Below are positions 50,361 through 58,812 of a stretch of DNA of 64,000 bases, piece by piece (the stretch's first letter is position 1; each line of letters opens with the position of its first letter). The position numbers and the translations under genes are program-made. Source of the DNA: Pelomonas sp. V22 (GTDB taxonomy: Bacteria; Pseudomonadota; Gammaproteobacteria; Burkholderiales; Burkholderiaceae_C); contig NZ_JAGIXS010000004.1 in assembly GCF_030014915.1 (NCBI RefSeq), forward strand, positions 1 to 64,000, written 5' to 3'. The notes beneath the pieces were generated by a model. That model was not told the DNA's origin. It saw only the letters and a list, made by a program, of their open reading frames with translations, and did no database searches.

Positions 50361-50476
50361 ATCCGGCCGCCTCCGGCTGAACCCGCAGGCCTGGACTCCC
50401 CCCTGGGGCTCACCCGGGGTGGGCAAGCCCTGATTTTTCAAACGTATCGATTCATCACCCGAAGAAATTGGACGGA

Positions 50477-50530
50477 CAAGGTCTCCTTGCCAAACACTCG
50501 CGCCGCCATCAAAGCGGCACCGCACGAGTG
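50477..50530 (+). promoter_or_regulatory. Palindromes in the leader of the formate operon
   Basis: CAAGG-TCT-CCTTG (50477-50489) is followed by a nested inverted repeat CACTCG...CGAGTG (50495-50530) that encloses GCCGC/GCGGC. These lie 26-79 bp before the transporter ATG in a 195-bp region between the LysR gene and the transporter. They could be LysR or other operators, or a leader hairpin. Confidence 0.4.
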
Positions 50531-50555
50531 ACCGCATCACAAAGGAGACAAGACA

Positions 50556-52232
50556 ATGTCCATTGCTCTTACCGGCGGCTCGAGGTCGTTGGGCACCGAG
50601 GAAGCGCCTGGCTTCCTGTCCAAGGAGCGCATCATCGCGGCGCCCGGCTTCAACCGCTGGCTGGTGCCGCCGGCGGCCCTGGCCATCCACCTCTGCATCG
50701 GCATGGCCTATGGCTTCTCGGTGTTCTGGTTGCCGCTGTCCAAGGCGCTGGGCATCAAGGAGGCCCTGAAGTGCGGCCCCGAGATCGGCTTCTGGCAGGA
50801 GCTCTTCGTCACCAGCTGCGACTGGAAGGTCTCGACGCTCGGCTGGATGTACACCCTCTTCTTCGTGCTGCTGGGCAGTTCGGCCGCCATCTGGGGCGGC
50901 TGGCTCGAGCGCGCCGGCCCCCGCAAGGCCGGCGTCGTGAGTGCGGTCTGCTGGTGTGGCGGCATGCTGATCTCGGCGCTTGGCGTGCACCTGCACCAGT
51001 TCTGGCTGATGCTGCTCGGCTCCGGCGTGATCGGCGGCATCGGGCTCGGGCTCGGCTACATCTCGCCGGTGTCCACCCTCATCAAGTGGTTCCCTGACCG
51101 CCGCGGCATGGCGACCGGCATGGCCATCATGGGCTTCGGCGGTGGCGCCATGATCGGCTCGCCGCTGGCGGCCGAGCTGATGAAAGCCTTCGCCACCCCG
51201 ACGGACGTGGGCGTGGCCTCCACCTTCGTCGTGATGGCCCTGGTCTACTTCGTCTTCATGATGGGCGGCGCGCTGTCCTACCGCGTGCCAGCCTCCGGCT
51301 GGAAGCCCGCCGGCTGGACCCCGCCGCCCGCGCAGACCAGCAACGCCATGATCACGCAGCGCCATGTGCACGTGAAGAAAGTCTGGGGCATTCCGCAGTT
51401 CTGGCTGGTGTGGATGGTGCTGTGCATGAACGTGTCCGCCGGCATCGGCGTGATCGGCATGGCCAGTCCGATGTTGCAGGAGGTCTTCGGCGGCGGCCTG
51501 ATCGGACTGACGCAGAAATTCGGTGAGCTCGACAAGGCCCAGCTCGCTGCCATCGCCGGCGTCGCGGCCGGCTTCACGGCCCTGCTCTCGCTGTTCAACA
51601 TCGGCGGGCGCTTCTTCTGGGCCAGCCTGTCCGACAAGCTCGGCCGCAAGCTGACCTACGTGGTCTTCTTCGTGCTCGGCGGCCTGCTGTACGCCAGCGT
51701 GCCCGGCAGTGCCGGCGCCGGCAACAAGCTGCTGTTCGTGGTGGCCTTCTGCGTGATCCTGTCGATGTACGGCGGCGGCTTCGCCACGGTGCCGGCCTAC
51801 CTGGCTGACCTCTTCGGCACGCAGATGGTGGGCGCCATCCACGGCCGCCTGCTGACGGCCTGGGCCACGGCAGGCATCCTCGGCCCGGTGGTCGTGAACT
51901 ACATGCGCGACTACCAGCTCGGCCTCGGCCTGCCGCGCGAGCAGGTCTACAACCAGACCATGTTCATCCTGGTGGGCATGCTGGTCATTGGCCTGATCTG
52001 CAACCTGCTGGTGCGCCCCGTGGCCGACAAGCACTTCATGACCGACGCCGAGCTGGCCGAGGAGAAGCGCCTGGCCCACGAGCGCGCCGCCGCCGCCGAG
52101 AGCGGCCCGGGCACCATGAGCTTCCACGGCACCTCGACGCTGTGGGTGGTGCTGGCCTGGGCCGCCGTCGGCATCCCACTGGCCTGGGGTGTCTACAAGA
52201 CGGTGCTGAGCGTCATGAAGTTCTTCGCCTGA
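50556..52232 (+). CDS. OFA family MFS transporter (oxalate/formate antiporter family)
   Basis: The 558-residue membrane protein has about twelve helices of the major facilitator fold, with conserved MFS parts GWMYTLFFVLLGSSAAIWGG, SPVSTLIKWFPDRRGMATGMAIMGFGGGA and GRFFWASLSDKLGRKLTYV. A histidine-containing central loop (ITQRHVHVKKVWG) and the long C-terminal extension are typical of the OFA family. It probably brings formate or oxalate to the dehydrogenase encoded downstream. The ATG has an AGGAG site. Confidence 0.9.
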   Translation: MSIALTGGSRSLGTEEAPGFLSKERIIAAPGFNRWLVPPAALAIHLCIGMAYGFSVFWLPLSKALGIKEALKCGPEIGFWQELFVTSCDWKVSTLGWMYTLFFVLLGSSAAIWGGWLERAGPRKAGVVSAVCWCGGMLISALGVHLHQFWLMLLGSGVIGGIGLGLGYISPVSTLIKWFPDRRGMATGMAIMGFGGGAMIGSPLAAELMKAFATPTDVGVASTFVVMALVYFVFMMGGALSYRVPASGWKPAGWTPPPAQTSNAMITQRHVHVKKVWGIPQFWLVWMVLCMNVSAGIGVIGMASPMLQEVFGGGLIGLTQKFGELDKAQLAAIAGVAAGFTALLSLFNIGGRFFWASLSDKLGRKLTYVVFFVLGGLLYASVPGSAGAGNKLLFVVAFCVILSMYGGGFATVPAYLADLFGTQMVGAIHGRLLTAWATAGILGPVVVNYMRDYQLGLGLPREQVYNQTMFILVGMLVIGLICNLLVRPVADKHFMTDAELAEEKRLAHERAAAAESGPGTMSFHGTSTLWVVLAWAAVGIPLAWGVYKTVLSVMKFFA

Positions 52233-52248
52233 TCCGTCGCGAGTCACC

Positions 52249-52776
52249 ATGCGCAATTGCTGGACATTGAACTTCTGGTTCGAACGTCTGCAAGGCGGCC
52301 ACCTCGCGGTGCCGCCACACCTGCCCCTGCCTGCCCTGCTGAAGGCAGGCATTGGCGGCGTGCTGGCCATCGCCGCCATCGGCATGCTGGCGGCAGTCAG
52401 TGGCCAGCCCTGGGTGCTGGGCAGCTTCGGCGCCAGTTGCGTGATGCTGTTCGGCTTCCCGGACCTGCCCTTTAGCCAACCACGCAACGTCATCGGCGGT
52501 CACGTGCTGTGCAGCGCCGTCGGCCTCCTGGTGCTGCAGCTGTGCGGCCCGCACTGGTGGTCCATGGGCCTGGCGGCGGGGCTGGCCATCGCCCTGATGC
52601 TGGCTTTGCGCATCCCGCATCCGCCGGCGGGCTCGAACCCGGTGATCGTGTTCCTGTCCCAGCCGGGCTGGAGCTTCATGTTGTGGCCAACGCTGGCGGG
52701 CGCCCTGCTGCTCGTCAGCATTGCCATCGTCTATAACAATCTCAGCAGGGACAATGCCTACCCTCGCTACTGGTAG
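52249..52776 (+). CDS. HPP family integral membrane protein
   Basis: The 175-residue protein has about four membrane helices and the family signatures VLGSFGASCVMLFGFPDLPFSQPRN and HPPAGSNPVIVF. HPP proteins are linked with nitrite or anion transport in plastids and cyanobacteria, but their function is mostly unknown. It lies 17 bp after the OFA transporter and 38 bp before fdsG, so it is probably part of the formate operon. A role in anion handling is inferred only from this context. Confidence 0.85.
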   Translation: MRNCWTLNFWFERLQGGHLAVPPHLPLPALLKAGIGGVLAIAAIGMLAAVSGQPWVLGSFGASCVMLFGFPDLPFSQPRNVIGGHVLCSAVGLLVLQLCGPHWWSMGLAAGLAIALMLALRIPHPPAGSNPVIVFLSQPGWSFMLWPTLAGALLLVSIAIVYNNLSRDNAYPRYW

Positions 52777-52813
52777 CGCCCACCATGCAGTGCCAGCTGT
52801 CGGATCTTTCGCC

Positions 52814-53278
52814 ATGGACTCCTCCTTGAATAGCTTGCTGGCCCCCGTGCTGGCCGACCACCCGCCCGCACCGGGCGCCTTGCTGCCACTGCTGCATGCA
52901 TTGCAGGAACGCGCTGGCCATGTGCCGCCCGAGGCGGTGCAGGCCATTGCCGAGCACCTGAACCTCTCGCGCGCCGAGGTCCATGGCGTGATCAGCTATT
53001 ACCACTTCTTCCGCAAGGCACCGGCCGGCCGCACGGTGCTGCAGATCTGCCGCGCCGAGGCCTGCCAGGCGCGCGGCGCCGAAAGCCTGCTGGCCCATGC
53101 CGAGCAGCGCCTGGCCTGCGCCTCGCACAGCACGCGCGCCGACGGCGCCGTGACGGTGGAGCCGGTTTACTGCCTCGGCCTGTGCGCGTCTTCGCCGGCC
53201 CTGATGCTCAACGACAGCGTGCATGCCCGCATGAACGCTGCCAAGCTCGATGCCCTGCTCGAGAAGGAGGGCCTCTGA
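52814..53278 (+). CDS. fdsG: NAD-dependent formate dehydrogenase gamma subunit
   Basis: FdsG is the 24-kDa NuoE-like electron-transfer subunit. The 154-residue protein has the [2Fe-2S] ligands Cys79 and Cys84 (CRAEAC) and Cys120 and Cys124 (CLGLC) in the thioredoxin-like fold, preceded by the helical NuoE-type start (VPPEAVQAIAEHLNLSRAEVHGVISYYHFF). Its stop overlaps the fdsB start (TGATG). It passes electrons between the FMN subunit and the [2Fe-2S] relay. Confidence 0.95.
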   Translation: MDSSLNSLLAPVLADHPPAPGALLPLLHALQERAGHVPPEAVQAIAEHLNLSRAEVHGVISYYHFFRKAPAGRTVLQICRAEACQARGAESLLAHAEQRLACASHSTRADGAVTVEPVYCLGLCASSPALMLNDSVHARMNAAKLDALLEKEGL

Positions 53279-54837
53279 TGTCCGCCGTGAAGCTGTTCGT
53301 TCCCCGCGATGCGGCCGCGCTGGCCGTGGGCGCGGATGAAGTCGCCGCCGCGCTGCAGGCCGAATGCCAGCGCCGCAGCCTGGCCATCGAGCTCGTGCGA
53401 AACGGCTCGCGCGGCCTCCTGTGGCTCGAAACCCTGGTCGAGGTGCAGACACCGCAGGGCCGTGTGGCCTACGGGCCGGTCGAGCCGTCCGACGTGCCTG
53501 GCCTGCTCGATGCCGGCTTGCTGACCGGCGGCGCTCATGCGCTGTGCCAGGGCATCACAGAGCAGATCCCTTACCTCGCACTGCAGGAGCGGCTGAGTTT
53601 CCGCCGCGTCGGCGTGACCGATCCGCTGTCGCTCGCCGACTACGAGGCGCACGAGGGCTGGGCGGGCCTGCGCAAGGCGCTGCAGCTCGATGGCGCCGGC
53701 ATCGTCGCCGAGATCAGCCACTCGGGCCTGCGCGGCCGAGGCGGCGCGGCCTTCCCGGCTGGCATCAAGTGGAAGACCGTGCTGCAGACCGAGGCGGCAC
53801 AGAAGTACATCGTCTGCAATGCGGACGAAGGCGACTCCGGCACGTTTGCCGACCGCATGGTGATGGAGGGCGACCCCTACATGCTGATCGAGGGCATGGC
53901 CATCGCGGGCCTGGCGGTGGGCGCCGACCGCGGCTACCTCTACGTCCGCTCGGAGTATCCCCACGCCATTGCCACGCTGAACGAGGCCATCGCCCGCGCC
54001 ACGGCCGCCGGCTTCCTCGGCGCGAACCTGCTGGGCTCGGGCCGGGCCTTCCACCTCGAAGTCCGCAAGGGCGCAGGCTCCTACGTCTGCGGCGAGGAGA
54101 CGGCCCTGCTGGAGAGCCTCGAAGGCCGGCGCGGTGTGGTCCGTGCCAAGCCGCCACTGCCGGCGATCCAGGGGCTTTTTGGCCAGCCCACCGTCATCAA
54201 CAACGTGCTGACCTTTGCCGCCGCGCCCCTGATCATGGCGCGCGGCGCGCAGTTCTATCGCGACCATGGCGTGGGCCGCTCGCACGGCACCCTACCCTTC
54301 CAGCTGGCCGGCAACATCAAGCACGGCGGCCTGGTCGAAAAGGCCTTCGGGCTCACGCTTCGCGAGCTGCTCTACGGCTTCGGCGGTGGCACCGCCAGCG
54401 GCCGGCCGATCAAGGCGGTGCAGGTCGGTGGCCCGCTGGGCGCCTATGTGCCCGAGTCGCAATGGGATGTGCCGCTCGACTACGAAGCCTATGCCGCGAT
54501 GGGCGCGGTGCTGGGCCATGGCGGCATCGTCGTGCATGACGAAACCGCCGACATGGCCAAGCTCGCCCGCTATGCGATGGAGTTCTGCGCGATCGAATCC
54601 TGCGGCAAGTGCACGCCCTGCCGCATCGGATCGACGCGCGGCGTCGAGGTGATCGATCGCATCAGCAGCAACGTGAACCGCGCCCAGCAGGTCGTGCTGC
54701 TGCGCGATCTCTGCGACACCATGGTCCACGGCTCGCTGTGCGCCATGGGCGGCATGACGCCCTACCCGGTGCTGTCGGCCCTCAATCACTATCCGCAGGA
54801 CTTCGGTCTCGCGGCACCGGACCAGGCCGCCGCCTGA
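53278..54837 (+). CDS. fdsB: NAD-dependent formate dehydrogenase beta subunit
   Basis: FdsB is the NuoF-like diaphorase that reduces NAD+. The 519-residue protein has an N-terminal thioredoxin-like part (about 1-110), the NADH/FMN-binding GLRGRGGAAFPAGIKW and CNADEGDSGTFADR, YVCGEETALLESLEG, and the [4Fe-4S] ligands Cys442, Cys445 and Cys448 in SCGKCTPCRIGSTRG with a fourth in RDLCDTM. Its start overlaps the fdsG stop. fdsA follows 20 bp later. Confidence 0.96.
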   Translation: MSAVKLFVPRDAAALAVGADEVAAALQAECQRRSLAIELVRNGSRGLLWLETLVEVQTPQGRVAYGPVEPSDVPGLLDAGLLTGGAHALCQGITEQIPYLALQERLSFRRVGVTDPLSLADYEAHEGWAGLRKALQLDGAGIVAEISHSGLRGRGGAAFPAGIKWKTVLQTEAAQKYIVCNADEGDSGTFADRMVMEGDPYMLIEGMAIAGLAVGADRGYLYVRSEYPHAIATLNEAIARATAAGFLGANLLGSGRAFHLEVRKGAGSYVCGEETALLESLEGRRGVVRAKPPLPAIQGLFGQPTVINNVLTFAAAPLIMARGAQFYRDHGVGRSHGTLPFQLAGNIKHGGLVEKAFGLTLRELLYGFGGGTASGRPIKAVQVGGPLGAYVPESQWDVPLDYEAYAAMGAVLGHGGIVVHDETADMAKLARYAMEFCAIESCGKCTPCRIGSTRGVEVIDRISSNVNRAQQVVLLRDLCDTMVHGSLCAMGGMTPYPVLSALNHYPQDFGLAAPDQAAA

Positions 54838-54857
54838 AGCCGGCCAGGAGCATTGCC

Positions 54858-57728
54858 ATGCTGATGAACCAAGACATCGACCACGGCACGCCGCGCCGTG
54901 AATCCGCCGAGACCGTGAAGCTGGAGATCGACGGCTTCGAGATCAGCGTGCCCAAGGGCACCTCGCTGATGCGCGCGGCGGTGGAGGCCGGCATCCAGGT
55001 GCCCAAGCTCTGCGCGACCGACAGCCTGGAACCCTTCGGCTCCTGCCGGCTGTGCCTGGTCGAGATCGAGGGCCGCAAGGGCTACCCGGCCTCCTGCACC
55101 ACGCCGGCCGAGGCCGGCATGAAGGTCAAGACCCAGTCGCCCAAGCTGCAGGACCTGCGCAAGGGGGTGATGGAGCTCTACATCTCCGACCATCCGCTGG
55201 ACTGCCTCACCTGCTCGGCCAATGGCGACTGCGAGTTGCAGACCCAGGCCGGTGTGGTGGGCCTGCGCAATGTGCGCTACGGCGTCGGGGCTGAGGCCGG
55301 AGCGCACCACTGCGATGCCAAGAAGGACGAGTCCAACCCCTACTTCACCTACGACCCCAGCAAGTGCATCGTCTGCAACCGCTGCGTGCGCGCCTGTGAA
55401 GAGACGCAAGGCACCTTTGCGCTGACGATCTCGGGCCGCGGCTTCGAGAGCCGCGTGTTGCCAGGCCAGGACCAGCCGTTCATGGAATCCGAGTGCGTCA
55501 GCTGCGGCGCCTGCGTGCAGGCCTGCCCCACGGCCACGCTGCAGGAAAAGTCGGTCATCTGGCTGGGCCAACCCGAGCACAGCGTCATCACCACCTGCGC
55601 CTACTGCGGCGTGGGCTGCAGTTTCAAGGCCGAGATGAAGGGCACACAGGTCGTGCGCATGGTGCCCTGGAAGGATGGCAAGGCCAACGAGGGCCACAGC
55701 TGCGTCAAGGGCCGCTTCGCCTGGGGCTATGCCACGCACGCTGACCGCATCACCAAGCCGATGATCCGCGCCGCCATCACCGACCCCTGGCAAGAGGTCA
55801 GCTGGGAGGTGGCGCTGAACCACGCAGCCAGCGAATTCAAACGCCTGCAAGCCAAGTACGGCAAGGACTCCATCGGCGGCATCACCTCCTCGCGCTGCAC
55901 GAACGAAGAAACGTATCTCGTGCAGAAGCTGGTGCGCGCCGCCTTTGGCAACAACAACGTCGACACCTGCGCTCGCGTCTGCCACTCGCCGACCGGCTAT
56001 GGCCTCGGCCAGACGCTCGGCACCTCGGCCGGCACGCAGACCTTCAAGTCGGTGGAGAAGGCTGACGTGATCATGGTCATCGGCGCCAACCCGACCGACG
56101 GCCACCCGGTGTTTGCCTCGCGCATGAAGAAGCGGCTGCGCGAAGGCGCCAAGCTCATCGTGGTCGACCCGCGCCGCATCGACATCGTCAAGTCGCCGCA
56201 CATCCGCGCCGAGCACCACCTGCAGCTCAAGCCCGGCACCAATGTGGCCGTGATCACGGCCATGGCCCATGTGATCGTCACCGAGGGCCTGGTGGCCGAG
56301 GCCTATGTGGCCGAGCGTTGCGATCCGAAGTCCTTCGGCGAATGGCGCGAATTCGTGGCACGGCCCGAGAACTCGCCCGAGGCGCTGGAGGCCGCCTCTG
56401 GCGTGCCGGCGGCCGAACTGCGCGCTGCGGCTCGCTTGTATGCGACCGGTGGCAACGCCGCCATCTACTACGGCCTGGGCGTGACGGAGCACAGCCAGGG
56501 CTCGACCATGGTGATGGGCATCGCCAACCTGGCCATGGCCACCGGCAATGTGGGCCGCGAGGGCGTGGGCGTCAACCCGCTGCGCGGCCAGAACAACGTG
56601 CAGGGCAGCTGCGACATGGGCAGCTTCCCGCATGAGTTGCCGGGCTACCGCCACGTGTCCGACAGCACGGTGCGCGCCAGCTTCGAGGCCGCCTGGGGTG
56701 TGGAGATCAACCCCGAGCCGGGCCTGCGCATCCCGAACATGTTCGACGCGGCCCTGAGCGGCAGCTTCAAGGGCCTGTACTGCGAGGGCGAGGACATCGT
56801 GCAGTCCGACCCCAACACCCAGCATGTGGCCGCCGCCATGATGGCGATGGAATGCGTGGTGGTGCAGGACATCTTCCTGAACGAGACCGCCAAGTACGCT
56901 CACGTGTTCCTGCCGGGCTCCTCCTTCCTCGAGAAGGACGGCACCTTCACCAATGCCGAGCGCCGCATCAGCCGCGTGCGCAAGGTGATGCCGCCGCTGG
57001 CCGGCTATGCCGATTGGGAGGTCACGGTCAAGCTGGCCGAAGCGCTGGGCTACCCGATGCACTACAGCAAGCCCGAAGACATCATGGCCGAGATCGCGGC
57101 GCTGACGCCGACTTTCGCTGGCGTGACCTACGAGAAGATCGAGCGGCTGGGCAGCGTCCAATGGCCTTGCAACAACAGCACCGACGAAGCCGGCACGGCC
57201 ATCATGCATGTCGACAAGTTCGTGCGCGGCAAGGGCCGTTTCATCATCACCCAGTACGTACCCACCGACGAGAAGGTGACCCGCAAGTTCCCGCTGCTGC
57301 TGACCACCGGCCGCATCCTGAGCCAGTACAACGTCGGCGCCCAGACTCGCCGCACCGAGAACAACCAGTGGCACAGCGAAGACCGGCTGGAGATCCATCC
57401 GCACGACGCCGAGGAACGCGGCATCAAGACTGACGACTGGGTCGGCATCCAGAGCCGCGCCGGCGAGACCGTGCTGCGCGCCACCATCACCGAGCGCATG
57501 CAGCCCGGCGTGGTCTACACGACCTTCCATTTCCCGGAGTCGGGCGCCAACGTCATCACCACCGAGAACTCCGACTGGGCCACCAACTGCCCGGAGTACA
57601 AGGTCACGGCGGTGCAGGTGATGCCGGTGATGCAGCCTTCCAGCTGGCAGCAGGAATACAGCCGCTTCAACAAGGTGCAGCTGGACCTGCTGGAGGCCCG
57701 TGCGGCGACCAGCGTGCAAGGGAAATGA
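54858..57728 (+). CDS. fdsA: NAD-dependent formate dehydrogenase alpha (catalytic) subunit
   Basis: FdsA oxidises formate to CO2 at a bis-molybdopterin guanine dinucleotide centre. The 956-residue protein has in order: a plant-type [2Fe-2S] part (Cys52, 63, 66, 80), the NuoG-like His112/Cys116/Cys119/Cys125 cluster, two ferredoxin clusters (Cys170, 173, 176, 180; Cys213, 216, 219, 223), the Mo-proximal cluster (Cys247, 250, 254, 282), and the catalytic domain with active-site Cys375-His376 in CARVCHSPTG. Cys rather than selenocysteine is used. The ATG has AGGAG 8 nt upstream. The MGD-binding C-terminal domain ends near the stop. Confidence 0.97.
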   Translation: MLMNQDIDHGTPRRESAETVKLEIDGFEISVPKGTSLMRAAVEAGIQVPKLCATDSLEPFGSCRLCLVEIEGRKGYPASCTTPAEAGMKVKTQSPKLQDLRKGVMELYISDHPLDCLTCSANGDCELQTQAGVVGLRNVRYGVGAEAGAHHCDAKKDESNPYFTYDPSKCIVCNRCVRACEETQGTFALTISGRGFESRVLPGQDQPFMESECVSCGACVQACPTATLQEKSVIWLGQPEHSVITTCAYCGVGCSFKAEMKGTQVVRMVPWKDGKANEGHSCVKGRFAWGYATHADRITKPMIRAAITDPWQEVSWEVALNHAASEFKRLQAKYGKDSIGGITSSRCTNEETYLVQKLVRAAFGNNNVDTCARVCHSPTGYGLGQTLGTSAGTQTFKSVEKADVIMVIGANPTDGHPVFASRMKKRLREGAKLIVVDPRRIDIVKSPHIRAEHHLQLKPGTNVAVITAMAHVIVTEGLVAEAYVAERCDPKSFGEWREFVARPENSPEALEAASGVPAAELRAAARLYATGGNAAIYYGLGVTEHSQGSTMVMGIANLAMATGNVGREGVGVNPLRGQNNVQGSCDMGSFPHELPGYRHVSDSTVRASFEAAWGVEINPEPGLRIPNMFDAALSGSFKGLYCEGEDIVQSDPNTQHVAAAMMAMECVVVQDIFLNETAKYAHVFLPGSSFLEKDGTFTNAERRISRVRKVMPPLAGYADWEVTVKLAEALGYPMHYSKPEDIMAEIAALTPTFAGVTYEKIERLGSVQWPCNNSTDEAGTAIMHVDKFVRGKGRFIITQYVPTDEKVTRKFPLLLTTGRILSQYNVGAQTRRTENNQWHSEDRLEIHPHDAEERGIKTDDWVGIQSRAGETVLRATITERMQPGVVYTTFHFPESGANVITTENSDWATNCPEYKVTAVQVMPVMQPSSWQQEYSRFNKVQLDLLEARAATSVQGK

Positions 57729-57735
57729 GCTGACG

Positions 57736-58596
57736 ATGGCCCCGCCCCTCAAGCCGCCCGAGGCGGTGGAATTCTGCGAAGGCGCCCGCTCGCTGCCAGT
57801 ACGCGGCGTGCGCGCGGGCCAGAACTTCGAAGTGCAGGACTGGGTGGCCGACGAGGTGCCCGTGGCCCTCGAATACAACGGCATCTCGCATGCCGTGATG
57901 CTGGCCACGCCGCTGGACCTGGAAGACTTCGCGCTGGGCTTCTCGCTCAGTGAAGGCATCCTGCAAAGCGCTGACCAGCTCTACGCGGTGGAAGAAGAAG
58001 CCTCCGAGCTGGGCATCACGCTGCACTGCGAGGTGGCGAGCGAGGCCTTTGCGCGCCTGAAGGAAAGTCGCCGCTCGCTGGCCGGGCGCACCGGCTGCGG
58101 CCTGTGCGGCACCGAAAGCCTGGCCCATGTGGCGCGCGACCTGCCCCGGCTGCCGGCGGGCGGCATGCTGGAGCGCCAGGCCATCGCCCATGCCATGGCC
58201 CAGTTCTGCGAACGCCAGACCCTGCAGCAGGCCACCGGCGCCGTGCATGCGGCGGCCTGGTGCTCGGCCGACGGCGCGCTGCGCTGGCTGCGCGAGGACG
58301 TGGGCCGCCACAACGCCCTGGACAAGCTGATCGGCGCGCTGGCCAGCCATGGCGTGGACGCCAGCACCGGCTTCATCGCCGTCACCAGCCGCGCCAGCTT
58401 CGAGATGGTGCAGAAGACCGCCTCGGCCGGCGTGTCGCTGCTGGCCGCCGTCTCCGCCCCTACCTCATTCGCCGTGGCCACGGCCGAACGTGCAGGCATG
58501 ACCCTGGTCGGCTTCGCACGCGGCGCCGACCTGGTCGTCTACTGCCACCCCGAGCGCCTGGCCCTGACTGGCAACGAGACTCATCATGAACACTGA
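57736..58596 (+). CDS. fdhD: Formate dehydrogenase accessory sulfurtransferase FdhD
   Basis: FdhD (FdsC) passes sulfur from a cysteine desulfurase to the molybdenum cofactor of formate dehydrogenase and protects the cofactor during insertion. The 286-residue protein has the conserved CxxC motif (Cys121, Cys124 in TGCGLCGTES) and the FdhD segments DLEDFALGFSLSEGIL, REDVGRHNALDKLIG and SRASFEMVQKTASAGVSLLAAVSAPTS. It follows fdsA by 7 bp and overlaps fdsD by 11 bp. Confidence 0.96.
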   Translation: MAPPLKPPEAVEFCEGARSLPVRGVRAGQNFEVQDWVADEVPVALEYNGISHAVMLATPLDLEDFALGFSLSEGILQSADQLYAVEEEASELGITLHCEVASEAFARLKESRRSLAGRTGCGLCGTESLAHVARDLPRLPAGGMLERQAIAHAMAQFCERQTLQQATGAVHAAAWCSADGALRWLREDVGRHNALDKLIGALASHGVDASTGFIAVTSRASFEMVQKTASAGVSLLAAVSAPTSFAVATAERAGMTLVGFARGADLVVYCHPERLALTGNETHHEH

Positions 58597-58810
58597 GAAG
58601 CTGGTCACCATGGCCAACCAGATCGGCGGCTTCTTTGCCGCCATGCCCGATCACCAGGAAGCGCTGGAGGGCATCGCCCTGCACATCAAGAAGTTCTGGG
58701 CGCCGCCCATGCGCCGCGAGCTGCTGGCACACATTGACGCAAACGCGGATTCAGGCCTGGCACCGCTGGTGCTTGAAGCGATCAAGCACCAGCGTGACCT
58801 ACTGAACTGA
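58586..58810 (+). CDS. fdsD: Formate dehydrogenase delta subunit
   Basis: The 74-residue protein is the small FdsD subunit, required for activity and assembly in related soluble formate dehydrogenases. It shows the family pattern LVTMANQIGGFFAAMP, HIKKFWAPPMRRELLAHI and APLVLEAI. The start overlaps fdhD by 11 bp. It ends 2 bp from the convergent lipoprotein gene, with no terminator visible between them. Confidence 0.93.
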   Translation: MNTEKLVTMANQIGGFFAAMPDHQEALEGIALHIKKFWAPPMRRELLAHIDANADSGLAPLVLEAIKHQRDLLN

Positions 58811-58812
58811 GT

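Noticed and set aside
50388..50435. C- and G-runs after the LysR gene as a possible terminator
   Set aside because: No stem pairs cleanly next to the T-run near 50432; pairing is imperfect.
54789..57959. Open reading frame of over 1000 codons antisense to fdsA
   Set aside because: The same composition effect; fdsA on the other strand has all its cluster ligands and a good ribosome site.
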